64,000 nucleotides of DNA from Choristoneura fumiferana (lineage: Eukaryota > Arthropoda > Insecta > Lepidoptera > Tortricidae), in contig NC_133482.1 of the NCBI RefSeq assembly GCF_025370935.1, positions 16,622,162 through 16,686,161 on the forward strand, written 5' to 3'. Below the pieces are notes generated by a model. The model worked only from the letters and a program-made list of their open reading frames with translations. It searched no databases and was not told the origin of the DNA. How positions within the stretch are numbered: position 1 is the first letter of the stretch; every line of letters begins with the position of its first letter. The position numbers were made by a program, and so were the translations under genes. Shown piece after piece: positions 1 to 11,017 of the stretch.

Positions 1-112
1 TGTATGCAGGGGACAGAGAGCAGTGGGAAGTATTGGGGGGAGGCCTTTGCTCAGCAGTGGGACAGAATAGGCTAACAATAATAAAATAATAATAATAATA
101 ATTTCCGTAGCT
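1..112 (+). pseudogene. RTE LINE 3' end with (TAA)n tail
   Basis: The last 24 codons of an RTE-clade reverse-transcriptase ORF are open and end at TAA 73-75. The read-out contains W-G-E-A-F-A-Q-Q-W-D-R-I-G-stop, the usual C-terminus of this clade. A (TAA/AAT)n run follows, typical of an RTE 3' tail. The element continues off the left edge, so its 5' extent is unknown. Confidence 0.75.
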
Positions 113-678
113 TATCATCTCAACGTTTGAAGGTGTAATAATAGCTTTCAATTATCGACACTATAAGTTATGGTTGTGAGTTAAATGTGAGTTGTGATAG
201 TAGGCGAAAGGACGACCATTTGTATACGTTTCCAAAATCCGATACAGGACTCACTAAATGGTTAGAGTGTTTAAATTATGAAAGATTGCGAAATACTTCT
301 TCAACCTAACATTAAGATTAACTGGTGCAACATCATAAATAAAGTCCTTAAAGGCTCAAATGTGATTCGTCTCCAAAATAAGATTATACTACCCATGCAA
401 GCCAGCGAAAAAATGTAAAACGAGATTAAGAATTAAACGAGTGCAAAAATAATAGTGTTTTTTTCTTGTCCCGGATTTTTAAATAAATTAAATAATGAAT
501 GTACCGAATACGAAGCCACGAATCTTTTTTGGCATAACACACGATGTCACAGCCCCAATAATTTCACAAGAATTAAAAAAAAAGTACTGTCAAAATCTAT
601 AAGCGATATTCGTATGGCGGTTTTTTTCTATGGAAGTTACCCGTCTGAACGTTAGTTCTCTTCTCTGAGTAGTTTGTG
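113..678. other. AT-rich stretch, nothing recognised
   Basis: Unique-looking AT-rich DNA. A 66-codon open frame at 455-655 has no family signature and its composition does not differ from the surroundings, so I do not call it a gene. Confidence 0.5.
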
Positions 679-785
679 CAGTGGATGCAGATTGCTTCCA
701 ACCGAAGCAACTGGAGGTCTGTGGGGGGAGGTCTATGTCCAACAGTGGACGTCCTACGGCTGAGATAATGATGATGATGATCTGT
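679..785 (+). pseudogene. RTE LINE 3' end with (ATG)n tail
   Basis: C-terminal RTE remnant. One frame reads L-W-G-E-V-Y-V-Q-Q-W-T-S-Y-G-stop and then enters an (ATG)n run near 767-780. The preceding W-M-Q-x-A-x-N-R-S-N-W-R segment is in another frame, so there is at least one frameshift. Confidence 0.75.
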
Positions 786-1229
786 GTTGAATTAAAACTT
801 GTAAACTTAAAAGTAAAGCGTTAACCTCCAGTAGACGCATCAATTTACATATTAATGAACTGTTATGCGACAAATGTGTTGGGCTAACCAACAATGTTTG
901 CTAAGAAGGCAACAATAACCTTAGGACCTGTTTACATTTACACGAGAACTAAAAAATTGCATGTGCGTCCTAATGTTTTGGTCTTTCTACACGGAATTAG
1001 TTTTTAATATTATTTATTGCATTTACTTTCATGTATAACTAGATTATCGGCACACACAAACTATTATTAATTTTAAATAATTGATCATCATTTAAAATTA
1101 ATGCTGCAGTACACCGCACTTCTCAGATATTAATTATTTAAATAAACGTTTGTTTCGAATGAATCCGATATTTTTAGTCATGTGTGCGATATAATCTATT
1201 AGATCAATCAGGTATCTACGGTAGCTCAA
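786..1229. other. AT-rich stretch, nothing recognised
   Basis: Low-complexity AT-rich sequence without an open frame or repeat signature that I can name. Confidence 0.45.
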
Positions 1230-1318
1230 GTCCAATTCCCAAAATGTCTATTCTCCGAACGTCTTATTCTCCAGATGTCCAATTCCCCGAATGTCCCATT
1301 CCCCAAATTTCCATTCGG
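1230..1318. repeat. 16-bp minisatellite
   Basis: Five consecutive units with approximate consensus GTCCAATTCCCCGAAT start at 1230, 1246, 1261, 1277 and 1293, with a partial sixth at 1309. The second unit is 15 bp; all vary at a few positions. A 74-codon open frame across them is a by-product of the period. Confidence 0.8.
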
Positions 1319-2159
1319 TCTATTTCATTTATCTGTTTCTATGGCTTTGTGTCGTGCTCAATACGTGTATATACACGAGAATATTCTCTTAAGGAAACAC
1401 GTGTATAAGTAAATACTGACCTAACGTGTATTATTCTCTTAAGGAAATGCGAGTCTTGGTTTTTCTATTCAAAATTTATCAACTTTTACAATCGTCGTCA
1501 TATTTTTTAATCTTTGTATTTGAGTAAATTCAAACAAGCTTTATTCCTAAAATAAAATCTTACAAGCAACTACGATTTACAAAAGCAAAACAAAAATTGT
1601 AAAAAATGCAAGAAAATTTTGCATAAATTTTAGCTCTGCTCAGAATGGTGTATAATTACCTCTTCGCAACACCTCTGTTGTTACTTCTATAGGGCTGCTT
1701 AAAGTTTTTCTTTTGCGCAAAACGGAAGAAATTTAAGTTAGTGACTGGAAAACATTTCTCAGACTATTTGCTAATTTTATTTCAGTTTTCTTCACAGCTC
1801 CTCGTCTCGCCAGTTATAAAACTAATTTTTAGCGTAATTCATTGATGTTTTTTACTAGCGTTAAATGAATGTTGGTATATCAAAATCTCATAGGTATCAC
1901 ATACGATTCTTACTATTAAATCCACTCGCCAAGCTGATATGACAGTTTGTTGGCGAGAACGGGATCTGCAAACGTGAATTGTTATATTTGATAAGTAGTC
2001 TACCTGGTCTTGACTACGGCCACTGCATGTGGTCGAAACGTCAAGGTTATCAGGAGTAAATAGTAGTCGTGATGTTGAATGCAATACAATGACTAATTAT
2101 TCACCGCCAACTCATAGTTAGCAGTACAGAAACACAGGATTTTCCGAGGTAAGCAATAG
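1319..2159. other. AT-rich stretch, nothing recognised
   Basis: No element or gene identified. The minus-strand open frame at 1839-2084 shows no domain. Confidence 0.4.
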
Positions 2160-2215
2160 TTTCAAAGCGATCTCTTCCAGGCACTTTTACAATAGACAGA
2201 AGCAAGGAATAGATT
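2160..2215 (-). mobile_element. Family T fragment
   Basis: Reverse complement of the GAAGAGATCGCT core seen at 19.3 kb and 34.4 kb (here AGCGATCTCTTCC). Only the core survives. An irregular GGATTA-rich stretch follows to about 2250. Confidence 0.45.
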
Positions 2216-2317
2216 AGGATAGGATGGATTAAGATTAAGTAGGATTAGGTAATACAATAAGAACATTCGTTACAAAACTAACTTGTTCTAAGCCTTATCA
2301 TATCAACCTATAATAAA

Positions 2318-2529
2318 AATATTATAAATGCGAAAATGTGTGTGTTTGTATGTTTGTCCGTCTTTCAGATCGAAATGGAGCGACGGATCGACGTGATTCT
2401 TGGCACAGAGATAGTTTATGGACCAGAGAATGACATAGGTTGCTTTTTATCCTGGAAAATGCACAGTTCCCGTGGGAACAGCGCGCGATGACCGAATCCC
2501 ACACGGGCGAAGTCGCGGGTAAAAGCTAG
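2318..2529 (+). mobile_element. HEL (Helitron-like) copy
   Basis: Begins at ATTATAAATGCGAAAA, contains the family's TTTATCCTGGAAAATGCACAGTTCCCGTGGGA segment in diverged form, and ends in GTCGCGGGTAAAAGCTAG followed by T. A CTAG end next to T fits non-autonomous Helitrons. No coding capacity. Assignment to Helitrons rests on the ends and recall of the family. Confidence 0.65.
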
Positions 2530-2656
2530 TCAACCTAAACTGTAAAGATCAGCCATATCATTGGTCTCGGCCAGGGTGCTCATGAAAGGGTTGTGCTGTT
2601 TTTACATTTTATGGAATTATCAATTATATTGACTGAAGAATGGGCCAGCTCACCTT

Positions 2657-3083
2657 AATGAGGGCTATCGCGTATGAATTCGCCACTAGAGGCGCTAGTG
2701 TAGCGTGAGGTCTCCGAAATGTCAAATCTCATAGTTTTTGGGTGAGCTACGCGGGTTTATTTATAATTAGAATAATTTTGTGAATATTTTGCAATATCTG
2801 AAATTAATTATGGAAAATATGCGTTCCGGGGCAATGAATGTCCGTGTTTTGAGACAGTTTTGTCTTTCGGAAACCTTTGTCCTCCCTTTTTTCCGAACAA
2901 AACGGGGACTATGCAACACTGTGGCATGCTCGATATTTTTATGGTACGGTTTTAAGGTGTATTAAATATGATTTGAATCTAAACTTTGTTTTCACGCCCG
3001 TAATAACAGACTTTGAAAGCCATACTTAAAAACCTCACGCAACAGTGCGCCATCTAGTGGGACAAAAAACGATAGCCCTCATT
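2657..3083. mobile_element. 427-bp MITE with long terminal inverted repeats
   Basis: Starts AATGAGGGCTATCG and ends CGATAGCCCTCATT. The inverted repeats extend imperfectly for about 54 bp per side, including CCACTAGA and GCGTGAGGT. The interior has no transposase. No clear target duplication is visible. Confidence 0.8.
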
Positions 3084-3215
3084 GGATAAAGATTTTTTGA
3101 CGTTGATTTAAGAGCGTCAAATGAACAAATGTTTACTAACGGTTTTTAAAGAAAATAAAAGTCTATCACGAATAATTATTGGAGCAGATATATTAACTTA
3201 TATATCAAAAAGAGT

Positions 3216-3400
3216 TCGGGCAACCCTCGGGCCGGCAGCTTTCTCGCGCAAAGAATCTCAATCGCAGTTCAGCGCGGGAATGCTGCCTGCGTGATGGGCA
3301 CCATGCCAAGAGGCCCACCTCTCTTTCTTAATTAAAGTTTTAGTTATTTTAATTTAATAGTAGTTTTAATACAATGAATATTTTGTATTTTCTTAATATT
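3216..3400 (+). pseudogene. Non-LTR retrotransposon ORF end and 3' UTR
   Basis: Open from 3216 to the TAA at 3333-3335. It reads F-L-A-Q-R-I-S-I-A-V-Q-R-G-N-A-A-C-V-M-G, a C-terminal motif I associate with an abundant lepidopteran LINE family. AT-rich 3' UTR follows. 5'-truncated; family name uncertain. Confidence 0.55.
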
Positions 3401-3462
3401 TCTTAATAATTACGAGAATTTCTTAAGAAATTAACTAATTATTTTCGTATATATCAGAAGAT

Positions 3463-3682
3463 GAACTAAAAGAATTTCCTTGCTCACCCGCGACCTTACG
3501 ATAGCTAAGTACTAGTAGTGTAGTAACTATTAGTAGTGTAGTGTGGTGGTGGTGATAGATGGGTTTGTGTGATTTGTGTGTGTTCTTACAGTGTGGAGGT
3601 GGAGGAACTGCATGAACACGCATATTTTGCATAAGCTTAGCTATCGTAAGGTCGCGAGTGAGCAAGGAAATTCTTCTAGTTC
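3463..3682. repeat. Foldback copy of family E with 47-bp arms
   Basis: Arms 3463-3509 and 3636-3682 are inverted copies matching at 45 of 47 positions. Between them lies the family E core GTGGAGGTGGAGGAACTG. The copies at 18.9 kb and 50.2 kb have only the right arm, so this copy carries an extra inverted duplication of its own 3' end. Confidence 0.8.
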
Positions 3683-3994
3683 ATTGATATGGACCTCCGC
3701 AAAGTAACGCCTGATTCAATAAATTATAGCAGAAGAGTTCTATCAGACCACATTTTGAATTTTCATTAAATTTGTATGGAATTATCGAGAAAACTAACAA
3801 AAATGCAACGCTGCCAGCTCAGTAGGTAACGCTCTTAAATAACTCTACCATATGATACATTCACCTGCATTAATATCCACCACAGCCGAGAGTACACAAA
3901 TATCCAAAAAATACGTATAAATATGTGACATCACCGGTCCAAAAATAGAGTCATAAAATATCAGATATATATGCACGCTTTGCTGCGTTAGATA
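3683..3994. other. Unassigned sequence
   Basis: No gene or recognised repeat. A minus-strand open frame at 3845-4093 has no domain and overlaps the repeat that follows. Confidence 0.4.
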
Positions 3995-4458
3995 TTGGTG
4001 CAGGTGAGTAAGTAAAGCAAAGCAAAGCTTAATAAGAAAACCGGCTAAGAGCGTGTCGGACACGTCCAAAATAGGGTTAGTAATATTTTTCAAAGGATTT
4101 CGTATACGGAATCTTCCAAGTTTAGGTATATTTTATACCTTAGGCTGCTGTTTACTCTTAAACTACTAATAATTCTCAAGCAAACTTTCCTTGAAAGTTT
4201 GATATACTTACTACCATTAGAATTTTTTTCAGTATTTTCCACCCACCGGTTTAGATTTCAGAGGGGGGGGGGACGCTCGATTTTAATGAAAATTTGCACT
4301 TTAAAGTTGAATATTTTGCAAACATATCACTGAACCGAAAAATCGCTTAGCAAACCCCTAATGGTTTTAAAATACCTATCCAACGATACCACCGACAGAC
4401 ATGGCGAAACTATAAGGGTTACGTTTTTGCCATTTTGGCTCCGGAACCCTAAAAACAT
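3995..4458. repeat. Family G-related element
   Basis: Contains GGCTAAGAGCGTGTCGG near the left and ends in TTTTGGCTCCGGAACCCTAAAAA, the family G terminus. A 10-G run lies at 4263-4272. Middle portion is diverged from other copies. Non-coding. Confidence 0.5.
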
Positions 4459-5008
4459 AAACATGCCTTTATAAACGCAGTTTTGATTCCAAAAGCCACA
4501 ACTAAAACTGGTTTAGAATTAGAAATTGTTTACGTTCTAGTATGCAGCATTAATTGAAAGCGATGCATTTAATTATAATCGGATCCACCACAACATAGCC
4601 TTAGAATTGATATACAAGTATCAACACTATTGCCATACATATGTAGTCGAGTTAGTTAAGGAAAGGAGTTATGGGTTCAAAAAGGCGCCTCTTTTTTTAG
4701 AACTTGGCGACTTAAATGATTTTCTGATTTTTATGTGGGTTCTTTATCTTAACTATGTAACATTCCTTGAAGAGAATTGTTATTGAAATGTATAGATATA
4801 AACTAAAAATTAATGGATATGTCTGTAGCGTCTAGCGCATGCACCATTTAGGTAAAATACACATAGCTTGAATTTGTCATTGTACAGTCTATAGTAACCG
4901 CACATTCCTCTTGTCAGCATTTCACGTTGTATTATGTAATTTCATTACGAGTATATTATTAACATTTGAGTCAGAGCACATTCCACCGCCACGGTGTGCA
5001 TCGGTGTA
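4459..5008. other. AT-rich stretch, nothing recognised
   Basis: No repeat boundary or open frame that can be supported. Confidence 0.4.
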
Positions 5009-5330
5009 TCATCATCATCTAAGCCGTAGGACGTCCACTGTTGGACATAGGCCTCCCCCGTATACCTCCAGTCACTTCGGTCGGCAGCGGCCTGCGTCCA
5101 CCGTGAACCCGCGGCTTTAACCAGGTCATCCGTCCGTCTCGTTGGTGGACGTCCTACGCTGTGCTTGCCAATCCGCGGCCTCCACTCGAGAACTTTCCGG
5201 CCCCAACGGCCATCTGTTCTCCGTGCTATATGGCGCTGCCCATTGCCACTTCAACGAGCTAATTCGCTTGGCTATGTCGGTGACCCTTGTTCTTCTACGT
5301 ATCTCCTCATTTCTGGTGGACCACCTGTCG
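5009..5330 (-). pseudogene. RTE LINE 3' end
   Basis: Reading the minus strand gives R-R-R-T-R-V-T-D-I-A-K-R-I-S-S-L-K-W-Q-W-A, then, across frameshifts, R-P-P-T-R, D-D-L-V-K, A-A-D-R-S-D-W-R and G-E-A-Y-V-Q-Q-W-T-S-Y-G, with a tail of (CAT)n on the plus strand at 5009-5019. About 100 codons of the C-terminus remain. Several indels, no function. Confidence 0.8.
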
Positions 5331-5904
5331 ACAACGAGTGGACGAGTGGTATTTATTGGTCGGGTGCCGGGTGGCTCTAATGAGCTACAACCTTAACTCT
5401 CTCCATAGCTCCTTGCATGTCTCTAATCCTCTAGATCTAGATATCAGATTATTAAATTGTAACCGGGCTTACTTAAGTATGCTAAATTTCAGCTAAGTAA
5501 TCGGTTACTAGGACCACTTCAAAAACTTACATAATAACATACGAAAGTTGCAAGTTAAATAAAAGCTTTTATTAACAAGACAGTATCCGGATGGCTCTTC
5601 TGTTTAACATGATTAGGACATAAAACTGATAGCAGAGGCTGACTGCCTGCTAAAAGTTCTTTACCGTTAAAACGAATGTGTTCAACCTCGTTAATACCAC
5701 TAAAACTGAAGTAGACTGGAAGAAATGGCTTTTAGTATCCATTCTGACTTCGAACATTGAGTTGAGAATTCTATCATGTTTACGCAGAAGTGTTTTTAGT
5801 TTACAAAAAAAAAAGACCGTTTGAAAGTTGTTTAACTACGTACAGAAATCGCCCACAGAGTGTTCTGTATTAATTAAAAAATCAGAAGATAACTTTTTAT
5901 TTAG
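5331..5904. other. Unassigned sequence
   Basis: A short match to the family seen at 34.95 and 40.57 kb (GTTGCAAGTTAAATAAAAGC, 5548-5567) is the only recognisable motif. Confidence 0.4.
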
Positions 5905-6215
5905 TGCAGTTTCTCCTTCTTTTTCTTTTTAAGAGCTAGGCTTTTGTCAGTGACTAACTGCCATTCCTCTCGGTCTTTGGCCAGCTATTTGACTTTCTGA
6001 CACGACACCCACTTTTTCCTTCACTTAGTCAAAATCGGACAATCTTAGCCTTCTCCTGCCTCTACTTCCTTCTATTTGTCCTTACAGCAGGTTTAAACAT
6101 AAATTGTCATGTCGTATCAAGTGTCCTATCTCTCGTCTTCTGCAACATGCAACATAAATTCCGGATAGCTCAGAGGTGCAAACCCAGAATCACTCACGAC
6201 ACTGCTTGAGAGGCC
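5905..6215 (-). repeat. CT-rich repeat remnant and SINE-A fragment
   Basis: 5905-6140 is a CT-rich block resembling a LINE 3' region read from the minus strand; weak. 6165-6215 matches the tRNA-like head of SINE-A on the minus strand (GAGGTGCAAACCC, TTGAGAGGCC), heavily diverged. Confidence 0.35.
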
Positions 6216-6780
6216 ACACGACTAATTAGACTTAAGTATCACAGCTTTTTGCGTATTATATGACATAATCTGCTTAAAATACTTTCCCCCTTTAATTCTA
6301 CTAACAACGTAATCAATGTAAATCATCGAACATTCTAACGGCGGTGTTCTAACAATCAATCACAATTTAACGTCCTACGCACAGAGCCGTAATCAACGCG
6401 GTCATTTTGACAGGTTCCTTCTTTTCCAAAAGTGACAAATGACATGTGATTAAACAGAAAGCTTTGTTTAAATATTTTGCTGTTCCAATTTTAACAATTA
6501 GTTATAACAAGCTGAGACTCGATGTGTACTTTTTTACTCGAAAATTGTTGTACTTGGAGCGAAAGTTTTGTGATAATAAGTATGCTTTTTACCCGTCTGT
6601 CTGGAGGAGGGTTATGTTTGCCCATTTCTTTTTACCTTTCTGCTGCCTGAACGGCTGGACGGATTTTAACATATAAAGTACCAGTACCCGGGCGACCGAG
6701 CTTTGCTCAGGCTAAAACTCATTAAGATGCGTTTTTCTAGAGATAAGACTAAGGTAGATTGATATTTCTTCCCGATAGCG
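6216..6780. other. AT-rich stretch with weak repeat traces
   Basis: The 76-codon frame at 6446-6676 ends in text resembling the ACGGCTGGACGGATTTT motif common in HEL-type repeats. No gene is supported. Confidence 0.4.
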
Positions 6781-6830
6781 CCGTTTTTTTTTTTTTTTTT
6801 ATTCGACTGGATGGCAAACGAGCAAGTTTT
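6781..6830 (-). mobile_element. PA270 3' end only
   Basis: T-run followed by ATTCGACTGGATGGCAAACG: the poly(A) end of PA270 in reverse orientation. The match stops after about 45 bp, a strongly 5'-truncated copy. Confidence 0.7.
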
Positions 6831-7000
6831 TGATATCCCCAAAATATATATACAAGAATTGCTCGTTTAATGGTATTTGATTAGATTCAGCATGATTGTC
6901 GGACTGATATAGAGTATTACAATAATGGTGTCCGCCTAAAAAATATGGCGGGGGATTTTTTTTCAAGCAGTCGGGTTTTTTTACAGATTATAAATATTCT

Positions 7001-7125
7001 TTAACCCTGCAGTGGGACTTATAATATGCTGGTATGAATAAATGAATGAACATTTAGTCTAGGGGTTAGATAACCTGCATACGTAGCTTGAGGTCCCGTT
7101 TGATTTCCGCTCGTAGCAAATATTA
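7001..7125 (+). mobile_element. RTE tail fragment plus SINE-B head
   Basis: 7001-7052 carries GCAGTGGGACTTATAATATGCTGG and an (ATGA)n-like tail, an RTE/SINE-A 3' end. Immediately after, 7055-7125 matches the SINE-B tRNA-like head (box A-like TAGGGGTTAGA, box B-like GTTTGATTTCC). Both are truncated. Confidence 0.5.
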
Positions 7126-8595
7126 TTTTGAAGTTTAAAAAAGCAATTGTTTGTGCTCAAGTTTTTTTTTAAATATATTTATTGCAGACGTAAGTCCATA
7201 AAAACAATCAATAACAATTAATTAGAAATCAAATAAAAAAAATGAGGAATAAAATGAAATAAGAATAAATTTACTTAATTGTTTATTTAAGTGTTTTGAA
7301 CGTTTAATATGTTTTAAGCATTGATTTATTCATCTTCATACGGTTTTCCGTTGTCTAGCACTTTATTGCATAAGCTCAGTTTGGCACTACGTCAATTTGT
7401 ATCTAGGTATTCTCTCATAACTTTTTTTTTGTTATGGATAGCTGGCCACTTAGATCATGTAGGAGAACATTAATTGTTTAATAAAAAAATGGACACGCTT
7501 TTTTTCTTCTTCCACGTCATATTTTCATTTAGTAATGCAACAGTATTGTTCCACCTACACGTATAATAAAACTGATGTTTATGACTTTAACGACATAGCG
7601 CCGGAAACATAAACAAAAGAATTAATTTATTCATAACTTCGAATTTATAATTTTTTGATGAAACATTTAATCGAACCTTTGCTTTGAGGCTCAGTTTCGA
7701 GTATGTGTCCCACGGTCTCTATGACATTAGTTTTGTTTGTTCTTTGATATTTTTTTATGATTTCTAAAGTTGGGACAACACAAAATAAAGACCTGAATAA
7801 ATAATTTTAATAAACGATACGCACTCGATCAGTGTTATAATTTGAAATTAAGAAGTGAAAGTTTTTTTTTATAGTACGTTTAGCAATTTAATTATTGATA
7901 ATACTTAGAAATGTTTATTTTTTTATTATTACAAGCTTTTATTTAACTTGCAACGTTAAAGTATATAAGGTAATCATTCGTGATGAAAAACCATGTAAAA
8001 GTAAACTAAATAAAATTTTGAATGTAACCTTTTTATCAAACATAAAAAATTTAATGGACAGAAAAAGTATGAAGGCAAAATGCCACCCCCTAGTAGTCCT
8101 TAATAAGTTATAGGTGACACAGGCATAACATGCACCTGTAGATAGATCACTATTGTGGCATCTTTTTAATCTAAGTCTAATGATGAGAAAAGGGTGACCT
8201 ATTTTTATGTCATTACTGTCATGTGTAGATATTAATATGGATACACCCCGAAAATAAATAGTCAAACAAAACAAAAGTGCGCATTATAATGACAATACAT
8301 TGCAAAACGAGCACTGGCTAAGCTTAAAAGCTCGACCAAACACATTCCGCAGATTCTAATTCACTTGCGTTCATTTTAACGGCGACTTAGCTCTTAATTT
8401 AAAAGTACCTAAGTAGTCTAAACAAAGTAATTTATTTTGTTTATATATTTATTACATATGGGACAACTACTATCAACCGATAAATAGTAATTTATACTGT
8501 TCAATTTTTTCATATTTTTTCCTTTTCAATGTTTCATATCCTGTTTATCGAATATGTGTAAATACATTTCTGTCTTTTTAATTAAATGACATGAT
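7126..8595. other. Long AT-rich stretch, no gene
   Basis: Mostly A/T-rich with poly-T runs. A 111-codon minus-strand frame (7939-8274) is compositionally simple and lacks a domain. ACAAGCTTTTATTTAACTTGC at 7932-7952 matches the start of the repeat at 34.95 and 40.57 kb. Confidence 0.45.
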
Positions 8596-9312
8596 ATATC
8601 CATGTTACGCAATAAATCTCAAAACAGCTTACCCCTTCCGAATTCTCCATCTTGGAGAATACGCGTCGGTGCTACACTATTCCACCAGCTCCTTTCTTTC
8701 ACAGGTCGGCCAGAAAAAGATGCGGTCTTCTCTAATGTTGTCTGCATCCCCAAAATTCGCACAAAACGTTTTCGCTCATTCTTTATTATCCGGACAGCTA
8801 AGGAGTGTAACTCTGCCAGCTTCTGTGTTCCCTGATTGCTAAAATTTGACCATCTTCAAATCTAGGGTGAATGGGCATTTATTAGGCAAGCGTGCTCCAT
8901 CTTAGTCCACGTCTTCGCTCCATTTACCATCAGGCGTGATTGTTGTCAAACGCAAGCCTATCCATCTATCTATTTATATATCTATCTATTGCAGCCCTTA
9001 TAGCGCCCGTCTTCGGACATAGGCCTCCTCTCTACTTTTCCAGTCTTGCCTACCCACTTGCATCCAGTTTACTCCAGCTTGTTGCCGGATATCGTCAGTC
9101 CATCTTTTTGGTGATCGTCCTCTACCGCGGGTGTAAGCACGGGATCTCCACTCCAGTACTCTCTTCGCCCAACGACTGTGGTCCATTCTAGCAATATGTC
9201 CTGCCCATCTCCATCTCAACTATTTCTGTTATTACGTTTTTCTTTGGGTCTAGAAGGTGTATTCCGAGCATTATTCGCTCCAAACGCAAGCCTATTTCTG
9301 TGTAAAAAAAAG
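8596..9312 (+). pseudogene. Jockey-like LINE C-terminus, split by insertion
   Basis: Two overlapping plus frames together give I-R-T-A-K-E-C-N-S, L-P-A-S-V-F-P-D-C, then F-K-S-R-V-N-G-H-L-L-G-K-R-A-P-S: the C-terminal signature of jockey/CR1-type reverse transcriptases. At least one frameshift lies near 8815 and a stop follows P-D-C. The 3' UTR runs to 8961, is interrupted by the RTE at 8962-9280, and resumes at 9296 with TTCTGTGTA and an A-run. Confidence 0.7.
8962..9280 (-). pseudogene. RTE LINE fragment inserted in the jockey-like LINE
   Basis: The minus strand reads, near its start, E-R-I-M-L-G-I, then W-A-G-H-I-A-R-M-D-H-S-R-W-A-K-R-V-L-E-W-R, R-W-T-D-D-I-R, W-M-Q-V-G-R-Q-D-W. The 3' tail is an ATAG-type run at 8962-8990. 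A 15-bp direct repeat, CAAACGCAAGCCTAT, flanks it at 8947-8961 and 9281-9295: a target-site duplication. One 73-codon frame is intact within it, but the copy is 5'-truncated. Confidence 0.88.
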
Positions 9313-10776
9313 AAATCTACCTATACTAATGATTTTAAATATGTTCCTTATGGAGCTTAAGAACCAAAAACTCATGAGCACACAATTTATGGCCTTAACC
9401 TTAGGTTTGGTCGGTTACCAAATATCATGTTTATAACAAATAAAACTTCACCGTGGTAAATTACAGAGGTAATTCCTTCGAATCGTGTTATCGGTCCGTC
9501 CGTTAAGCCTTTGATGTATTATTATCTTTGGGCATAAAAATACGCGTATGATGGATTCAGGGGTGCGTGGGTGTGAGATGGTGTGGAAAAAGGTTTTATT
9601 AGGTTTTGTTAAATTTTTGACGGATGCGTCGAACATGTTGTTAATTATACTATGGTTTTGCTAGCGGATGATTTTTCTTACTCGAGTTATATGTTTCTGT
9701 TTTTATTTGCTGGCATTTTAATAAATTATTCTTGGTTATTATGTTTATAAATAAATCAGTATTTTTTTGTAAAATACTCCGATTTAAAACCTGTAGTTTT
9801 TGGCCAAACTAAGTATGATATGCAAAAAATGGCTCTTAAGTGGAGACAAGTGCCATTTTTCCATACAAACGTAGTCATCTTGTTTTCTCCCTGGATAATG
9901 CCAGTAGAGCAACATTTTTCTATCTATGACTACTATTGACATGTCTCTACGTTTATATTTTTTTCGTAAATTAATTATTAAAAGAGATTAACCTTCAAAA
10001 ACCTAAAAAAAAATGCCCGATTTTCCACTGTGTTCAAACATCCAGAAAGAAAATTTGACTGGATTATATAAAAAAAGGAAAACATAAGAACAACGCAAAA
10101 GCCTTTCTTTAATTTTTGTTTCAAAATTAGTTAAATAGGTCAAGTTTGGAGAAGAAATCAGGGGACTACGAAACTTTGATTTTATGTAATTTTAACAGAT
10201 ATTTTCGATCCAAGCTGCAGTTGTCTCTATTGCGCTCTGCTCGCGGTTGTTCGGGCACTGCATCAATAGGTTTTACAAAAACCTATTTTTCAATACTTTC
10301 GCCCTTAGTGTTTACTCTTAAGTATAATTTAAGAGAATTGCAACCAAGCTAACCTGCATATTACAATATTGCTTACGAGCAAATAGCGATGAAAAAATCT
10401 TAAATGAACGATTGCAATAATAAATGAAAACATTTATTAATATTTAATTACTTAAAGTTACTGTTTTATTTTATTTTAAAGTTCTCTTAATGATAAATGA
10501 ATAAAAAAACTTTTATTTTCGTGGCAATGTACGACACTCATTCAATGTCTAGTTAGAAAATTGCTGTGACAAAAACATATTTTTTCTCTCTACCTCTTTG
10601 TAAATTGTACTACTCATTATTTTAGGTCTCTCCTGCGGAACCTCCAAGCCCAAACTAGAATCTAATTTCTCTGTATACCAGCGAGTACTATGCGTGACAA
10701 GCCCCCATAAAATCTAACAACGACAGAATATATGTTCAACTCATGTGTACCATGCCCTTTAAAGGTACCCAGTTTA
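9313..10776. other. AT-rich stretch, nothing recognised
   Basis: Several short open frames, no domains and no clear repeat ends. The 68-codon frame at 10146-10352 shows no homology I recognise. Confidence 0.4.
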
Positions 10777-11017
10777 TTTTTAGGGTTCCGATCACAAAGG
10801 ACGAGACCCGTTATTGTGCTGATGCTATCCATTCGTCATCATAATTATTTACCTTATAGTTTTTTTTACGGCTTAAAGGGCAGCAGAATGAGTTTTAATA
10901 CTAATTTCAGCTTGCGTCCCTCAGTAAAAGAGTCTTTGACAGATGACCAGACAGACGAATGATAAAGTATCCTGTTATTGTTCAGCTTTTTTTTTTTGAT
11001 GCTTAACCCTAAAAACA
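10777..11017. repeat. Family G copy, diverged
   Basis: Begins TTTTAGGGTTCCG and ends TTAACCCTAAAAA, the inverted ends of family G. The interior includes the CAGACAGACGAATG stretch typical of the family. No coding capacity. Confidence 0.55.

Noticed and set aside
2200..2255. Insect telomeric (TTAGG)n repeats in the GGATTA-rich stretch
   Set aside because: The units are irregular and do not form a TTAGG array.
7939..8274. 111-codon minus-strand frame
   Set aside because: AT-rich and without any domain, conserved motif or splice context.
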